Source of the DNA: Corynebacterium lujinxingii
GTDB taxonomy: Bacteria > Actinomycetota > Actinomycetes > Mycobacteriales > Mycobacteriaceae
NCBI RefSeq assembly: GCF_014490555.1
Contig: NZ_CP061032.1
Span: 434,001 to 498,000 of the forward strand
Length of the DNA: 64,000 bases
Direction: 5' to 3'
In this document: positions 60,622-64,000 of the stretch, piece by piece
Layout of the letters: every line of letters begins with the position of its first letter
How positions within the stretch are numbered: position 1 is the stretch's first letter
Translations under genes and position numbers: made by a program
Notes under the pieces: generated by a model
Databases searched by the model: none
The model's input: the letters and a program-made list of their open reading frames with translations, nothing else
What the model was told of the DNA's origin: nothing

Positions 60622-61821
60622 ATGGAGCGGTTGGACGGGGTACTGCGCCCTTACCCGTGGGGGTCGCGCACGCTGTTGGCGCAGTTGCGTGGAAAGCCCG
60701 CGCCGAGCGAGCAGCCGGAAGCTGAACTCTGGTTCGGCGCCCACCCGGCGGCACCTGCGACCATCGACGGTGAGGGGCTCGACGAGATCATCGCCGGCGA
60801 CCCTGCGTCCGCTCTGGGCCGGCGCGTTGTCGACGAGCACGGCGAAGGCCTGCCGTTTCTGGTGAAACTACTGGCCGCCGACGCGCCGCTGAGCATCCAG
60901 GCCCACCCGTCCGCCGAGCAGGCGGAAGAGGGCTTCGCCCGCGAAAACGACGAGGGCATCGACCTGCACAGCCCGAAGCGCAACTACAAGGACCCGAACC
61001 CGAAACCGGAGCTCATCGTCGCGTTGACGACGTTTCGCGCCATGGCGGGCTTCCGCCCGGTCGAGCAGTTGGCGCAGCTGTTTGAGGCGTTTTCCTCCCC
61101 GGAACTCGACCGGTACGCCGCGCTGCTGCCGGCGGCCGGCGGGGCGGGGGACCTGCGGGTGCTGTTCACCACGCTCGTCTCGCTGCCAAAAGCCGCGCTG
61201 ACGGACCTGCTTGCGGCGGTTGAGACCTCGGCGGGTGAGATCGCCTCCGCTGGCGACCAGCCAGCGTGGGTGCGCGAGGCCGCCGAGGTGTTCCTGGAAC
61301 TGTCCGGGCGCTATCCCGGCGACGCTGGGGCGTTGACGGCGCTGCTGCTCAACATCGTCACGCTTGCGCCGGGTGAGGGCGCGTTCTTGGGCGCCGGCCA
61401 GCTGCACGCCTACCTGTCAGGTCTGGGCGTGGAGGTCATGGCCAACTCCGACAACGTGCTGCGCGGCGGGCTGACCACCAAGCACGTCGATGTGCCGGAG
61501 CTGGTGCGCGTGCTCGACTTCTCGTCGCTGGAATCCCCGCGGGCGCGCACCACGTCGCTCGACGGGGGGACGCGGTTCGATCTTCCGGTGGAAAGCTTCC
61601 GCGTGAGCGTGCACTACCTCGCGGAAGGGGAGTGCGTTGTGGACGAGGATGGCCCCGCCATCGTCGTGTGCACCGTGGGAGCAGTGCTTGCCGACGACAC
61701 CACGCGCACCGCCGAATTCTCCGCCGGCGAAGCCATTTGGATCCCGGCATCCGACGCCGCGGTGACCCTGCGCGCCGCCGATGCGGGGCAGGGTGCGCAG
61801 GTGTTCGTCGCTACGGTCTGA
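60622..61821 (+). CDS. manA: Mannose-6-phosphate isomerase ManA
   Basis: 399 residues, type I PMI: zinc-site motifs QAHPSAEQAEEGF and PNPKPELIVALTTFRAM, and the C-terminal GAGQLHAYLSGLGVEVMANSDNVLRGGLT. It interconverts fructose-6-phosphate and mannose-6-phosphate and starts the GDP-mannose route with ManB and ManC. Its end overlaps the convergent 61811 gene by 11 bases. It has AAGGAG upstream of the ATG. Confidence 0.95.
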   Translation: MERLDGVLRPYPWGSRTLLAQLRGKPAPSEQPEAELWFGAHPAAPATIDGEGLDEIIAGDPASALGRRVVDEHGEGLPFLVKLLAADAPLSIQAHPSAEQAEEGFARENDEGIDLHSPKRNYKDPNPKPELIVALTTFRAMAGFRPVEQLAQLFEAFSSPELDRYAALLPAAGGAGDLRVLFTTLVSLPKAALTDLLAAVETSAGEIASAGDQPAWVREAAEVFLELSGRYPGDAGALTALLLNIVTLAPGEGAFLGAGQLHAYLSGLGVEVMANSDNVLRGGLTTKHVDVPELVRVLDFSSLESPRARTTSLDGGTRFDLPVESFRVSVHYLAEGECVVDEDGPAIVVCTVGAVLADDTTRTAEFSAGEAIWIPASDAAVTLRAADAGQGAQVFVATV

Positions 61822-62710
61822 TGCCCTGCGTCACCCGGTCGATCACCTCGCGGGGATTGAACCCCTGCTGCGGGCTGGGGTAGCCAGCCACATCTTCCTT
61901 GCCGGCGACACGCCCCGGAGCGGACGCGCCTTCCTTTGGCGCCTGGTCGGCGGCCGGCGCGCTTGGCGCTGGTTCGGCCGCGGCCGACTGGCCCGGCGAC
62001 AGATTGTCCGGGGCCTTTCGGGAGACGGGCTCGTCGCTGACCTGTTCGGCCGCGGGCACCGGATCCTCGGGCTCCGTCGGGGCGGGACGGCCGCCCTGCG
62101 GGCGCTGCGGCTGCTCGGGCGACGGCCCGGAGCCCGGCGACGGGGCGGGCTCGGGGCTCACCGGCTCGTTCGACGTGGACCTCGGCGCGCTGGTGCCGTG
62201 CTGTTTGGAATCCTTCGGGGCAGTGCTCGACCCCTCCGGCGTGGACTGCACCTGGTTGTTCGCCTCGGTAGTCGCAGCCGGCTTCGCCGGGGCCGGCACG
62301 ATGTTCGTCGGACGGTAAACCTTCGTCGGCTCCGCGGGCGTGGCCTGGCCGACCACGGCGTGTGGCGGCAGGTACGGGTCGTCTTGCGCGGTGTAGCCGG
62401 ATGCCATCTGAAATGCGGCGCTGTGCTGGTCCGCGTTGTACTTTGGATCCGCTGCCGGGTCGTCGGTGGCGGAGGCGCCGCTGTGGCTCGACTGTGCCGG
62501 GGACGAGTCCGCAGAGGAGGAGGTTTCCGAGGTGGTGCGGTGTGTCGTCGATACGCTGCTTGATGTGGCGGACTGGTCCGCGGCATCAGCTGTGTAACCG
62601 GCGTGATTCGTCGAGCTCGACGACGCCGCCCACACGGTCCACCCCGCGATCGCGGCAAGGATCACGCCCGCGCCGAGCAGTACGGCAACGCGGCGTTGAG
62701 TCGTCTTCAT
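61811..62710 (-). CDS. Anchored low-complexity surface protein
   Basis: 299 residues: basic KTTQRR start, hydrophobic helix (about 8-28, a signal anchor rather than a clear cleavage signal), then a very long Ser/Thr-rich (residues 35-80) and Pro/Ala/Glu-rich (about 120-285) extracellular tail, ending GFNPREVIDRVTQG. Such stretches are usually spacers or glycosylated. In other corynebacteria a secreted protein lies between manA and the tmk region. No enzymatic domain seen. Confidence 0.7.
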   Translation of the reverse strand: MKTTQRRVAVLLGAGVILAAIAGWTVWAASSSSTNHAGYTADAADQSATSSSVSTTHRTTSETSSSADSSPAQSSHSGASATDDPAADPKYNADQHSAAFQMASGYTAQDDPYLPPHAVVGQATPAEPTKVYRPTNIVPAPAKPAATTEANNQVQSTPEGSSTAPKDSKQHGTSAPRSTSNEPVSPEPAPSPGSGPSPEQPQRPQGGRPAPTEPEDPVPAAEQVSDEPVSRKAPDNLSPGQSAAAEPAPSAPAADQAPKEGASAPGRVAGKEDVAGYPSPQQGFNPREVIDRVTQGIRP

Positions 62711-62882
62711 GACCGGCTCCTTCCTCTCGGTGGGCGCAACCCGGATGGTCACAAATCGGTAACAGTACGTGGTGTAGCAATGTTTATAGCACGTCGTTGG
62801 GCTGAACATAACCCCGAAAATGAGATCTGGCGTATATAAAGGCGTTAGGAAACCGAACCGGATACTTGGAAGGAGCGTCGCT

Positions 62883-63236
62883 GTGGCGACCTGGGACGAG
62901 CAGATTTTCACGATTGACACCAACGTCGATTTCCTCGACGAGATCGCTGACCTGGACACCGAGGAGATCGTCGACGCCGTGCGCGACGCGGTGCTGCTCG
63001 CGGCGAACCAGGACAACCCGAGCGAAGACGAGCTGCTCAACGGCCAGGCTGCGGCCACCATCGCCGCGATCTGGTCGGGCGCGCCGTTTTCCGCCGGCGA
63101 CACTGCGGAGACCTACCCGTTCATCCGGCTGCGCCCGGATGAGATCGACGAGAAGTTGGTCGAAGCCGCGGCAACGGTGTTGGAAGATGCCGACACTGAG
63201 GCGGACCTCGAGCAGTTCCTCGAAGCGCTCGCGTAG
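62883..63236 (+). CDS. DUF4259 domain-containing protein
   Basis: 117 residues from GTG 62883 behind GGAAGGAG. Acidic, helical: the start ATWDEQIFTIDTNVDFLDEI and the ANQDNPSEDELLNGQAAATIAAIWSG segment match the small DUF4259 family, whose members often sit beside toxins or housekeeping genes; role unknown. Its stop is 2 bases before the tmk ATG, so they are co-transcribed. Confidence 0.75.
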   Translation: MATWDEQIFTIDTNVDFLDEIADLDTEEIVDAVRDAVLLAANQDNPSEDELLNGQAAATIAAIWSGAPFSAGDTAETYPFIRLRPDEIDEKLVEAAATVLEDADTEADLEQFLEALA

Positions 63237-63238
63237 CC

Positions 63239-63847
63239 ATGATCATCGCGTTTGAAGGCATCGACGGCGCCGGCAAAAATACCCTCGTCACCGCATTGAA
63301 GGACGAGCTGGGCGCCGACACAATCGCATTCCCGCGTTACGACGACTCCATCCACGCCCAGCTCGCCCAAGACGCGCTGCACGGCCGGATGGGGGACATG
63401 ACCGATTCCGCTTTCGCCATGGCCACCATGTTCGCGCTCGACCGGCACGGGGCGAAGGCGCTTCTCGACGACTACGCCAACGACCCCAAGCGCATCCTGA
63501 TCCTGGACCGCTACGTCGCGTCCAACGCGGCTTACACCGCGGCGCGCACCGGCGACGATGCAGCGCTGACCTGGGTGGCGGAGCTCGAGTTTGAGCGGCT
63601 CGGGTTGCCGAAGCCGGACCTGCAGGTGCTCGTCGATACGAGCCCCGAGCTCGCTCGGGAACGTGCCGAGAAGCGCGAGGCGCAGGACGCTGCCCGCACC
63701 CGCGACCGCTACGAGCGCGACGGCGGGCTGCAGGCGGCGACATCGGCGGCCTACGCCAGGCTCGCGGAGAACTCGTGGGGCGGGCCGTGGGTCCGCAGCT
63801 CGGATCCGGCGGTTATCATTCAGGCAGTACAGGACCTGATGGCGTAG
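63239..63847 (+). CDS. tmk: Thymidylate kinase
   Basis: 202 residues. P-loop EGIDGAGKNT, with the Thr of the usual GAGKST replaced by an Asn-Thr pair; the DR(Y/H) motif in LDRYVASNAAYTAAR; and a LID-like RTRDRYERD segment. It phosphorylates dTMP to dTDP. In C. glutamicum I recall sahH just upstream of tmk; here the DUF4259 gene takes that place. It precedes mtrA by 22 bases. Confidence 0.94.
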   Translation: MIIAFEGIDGAGKNTLVTALKDELGADTIAFPRYDDSIHAQLAQDALHGRMGDMTDSAFAMATMFALDRHGAKALLDDYANDPKRILILDRYVASNAAYTAARTGDDAALTWVAELEFERLGLPKPDLQVLVDTSPELARERAEKREAQDAARTRDRYERDGGLQAATSAAYARLAENSWGGPWVRSSDPAVIIQAVQDLMA

Positions 63848-63869
63848 GGCCCCGGTTTAAGGAGGACAC

Positions 63870-64000
63870 GTGGCTGCCAAGATCTTGGTCGTTGACGATG
63901 ACCCAGCGATCAACGAGATGCTCACCATCGTTTTGGAAGCCGAGGGCTTTCAGACGAGTTCCGTCACCGACGGCGCGGAAGCCGTCGGTGCGTTTCAGAG
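63870..64000 (+). CDS. mtrA: Response regulator MtrA, 5' part
   Basis: Truncated by the window end; 43 codons visible. GTG 63870 after AAGGAGG. The receiver domain starts AAKILVVDDDPAINEML with the acidic pocket Asp-Asp-Asp. Position directly after tmk is that of mtrA in all mycolata I know; MtrA (with MtrB) controls cell-wall hydrolase and osmoprotection genes. Confidence 0.85.
   Translation, partial: MAAKILVVDDDPAINEMLTIVLEAEGFQTSSVTDGAEAVGAFQ

Overview
The window reads as chromosome of a high-GC, mycolic-acid actinobacterium of the genus Corynebacterium. I base this on family recognition and on gene order I recall from Corynebacterium; no search was run. The order lpdA-pyc ... accBC-thiosulfate sulfurtransferase ... 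maf-accE-accD ... birA ... purK-purE ... AbgT/LCP-wbbL-manC-whiB2-manB-manA ... tmk-mtrA is the familiar corynebacterial backbone. Monomeric NADP isocitrate dehydrogenase, a carboxylase epsilon subunit, a WhmD-type WhiB protein and MtrA all fit. GTG and TTG starts are common, 4-bp stop/start overlaps are frequent, and at least one promoter looks leaderless.

Layout. 1-4.3 kb is an accessory edge: an AT-rich orphan gene, a scarred intergenic stretch (stranded terminator, tRNA-like fragment, palindromic repeat), two PH-domain membrane proteins and an Abi_2-family gene boxed by 48-bp perfect direct repeats. 4.3-13.5 kb is housekeeping: trmL, folD, metX, icd, xthA, bioB and a BsaP-like partner behind a BioQ-like operator. 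13.5-29.3 kb holds a GntR-controlled ABC system, a pair of tiny overlapping genes, trpS, a CmtR-like/P1B-ATPase metal module, a YihY protein, a D,D-carboxypeptidase, a TRIC channel, an NlpC/P60 protein with a small helical partner, upp, an M20 hydrolase and lpdA. 29.4-41.5 kb is carboxylase country (pyc, accBC, accE, accD) with a secreted serine protease, a sulfurtransferase, an ATP-grasp-like protein and maf. 41.6-45.2 kb looks interpolated (DUF4143 ATPase, 23-bp tandem repeats, large catalase) between accD and birA. 45.3-53.8 kb has birA, alsD, purK, purE and a divergent abgT/amidohydrolase pair. 53.8-64 kb is cell envelope and regulation: LCP ligase, rhamnosyltransferase, GDP-mannose supply (manC, manB, manA), whiB2, tmk and the start of mtrA.

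How the genes work together. Biotin is one thread: bioB/bsaP make it, birA attaches it, and pyc and accBC carry it, the latter with AccD/AccE supplying malonyl-CoA-type substrates for fatty and mycolic acids. A second thread is the envelope: mannose activation, the rhamnosyl linker of arabinogalactan, LCP attachment of the polymer to peptidoglycan, a D,D-carboxypeptidase, and WhiB2 and MtrA controlling division and wall metabolism.

The most unusual signals are non-coding or structural: (i) the abi cassette inserted exactly at a tail-to-tail gene overlap that is duplicated on both sides; (ii) a dispersed 13-mer GCTTNNCGACGAC, 21 exact copies counted by eye against about 0.05 expected by base composition; (iii) three copies of a foldback element built on TGTGAGGGGCAGGATGTGAG; (iv) a 114-bp MITE-like inverted repeat; (v) 23-bp alternating tandem repeats.
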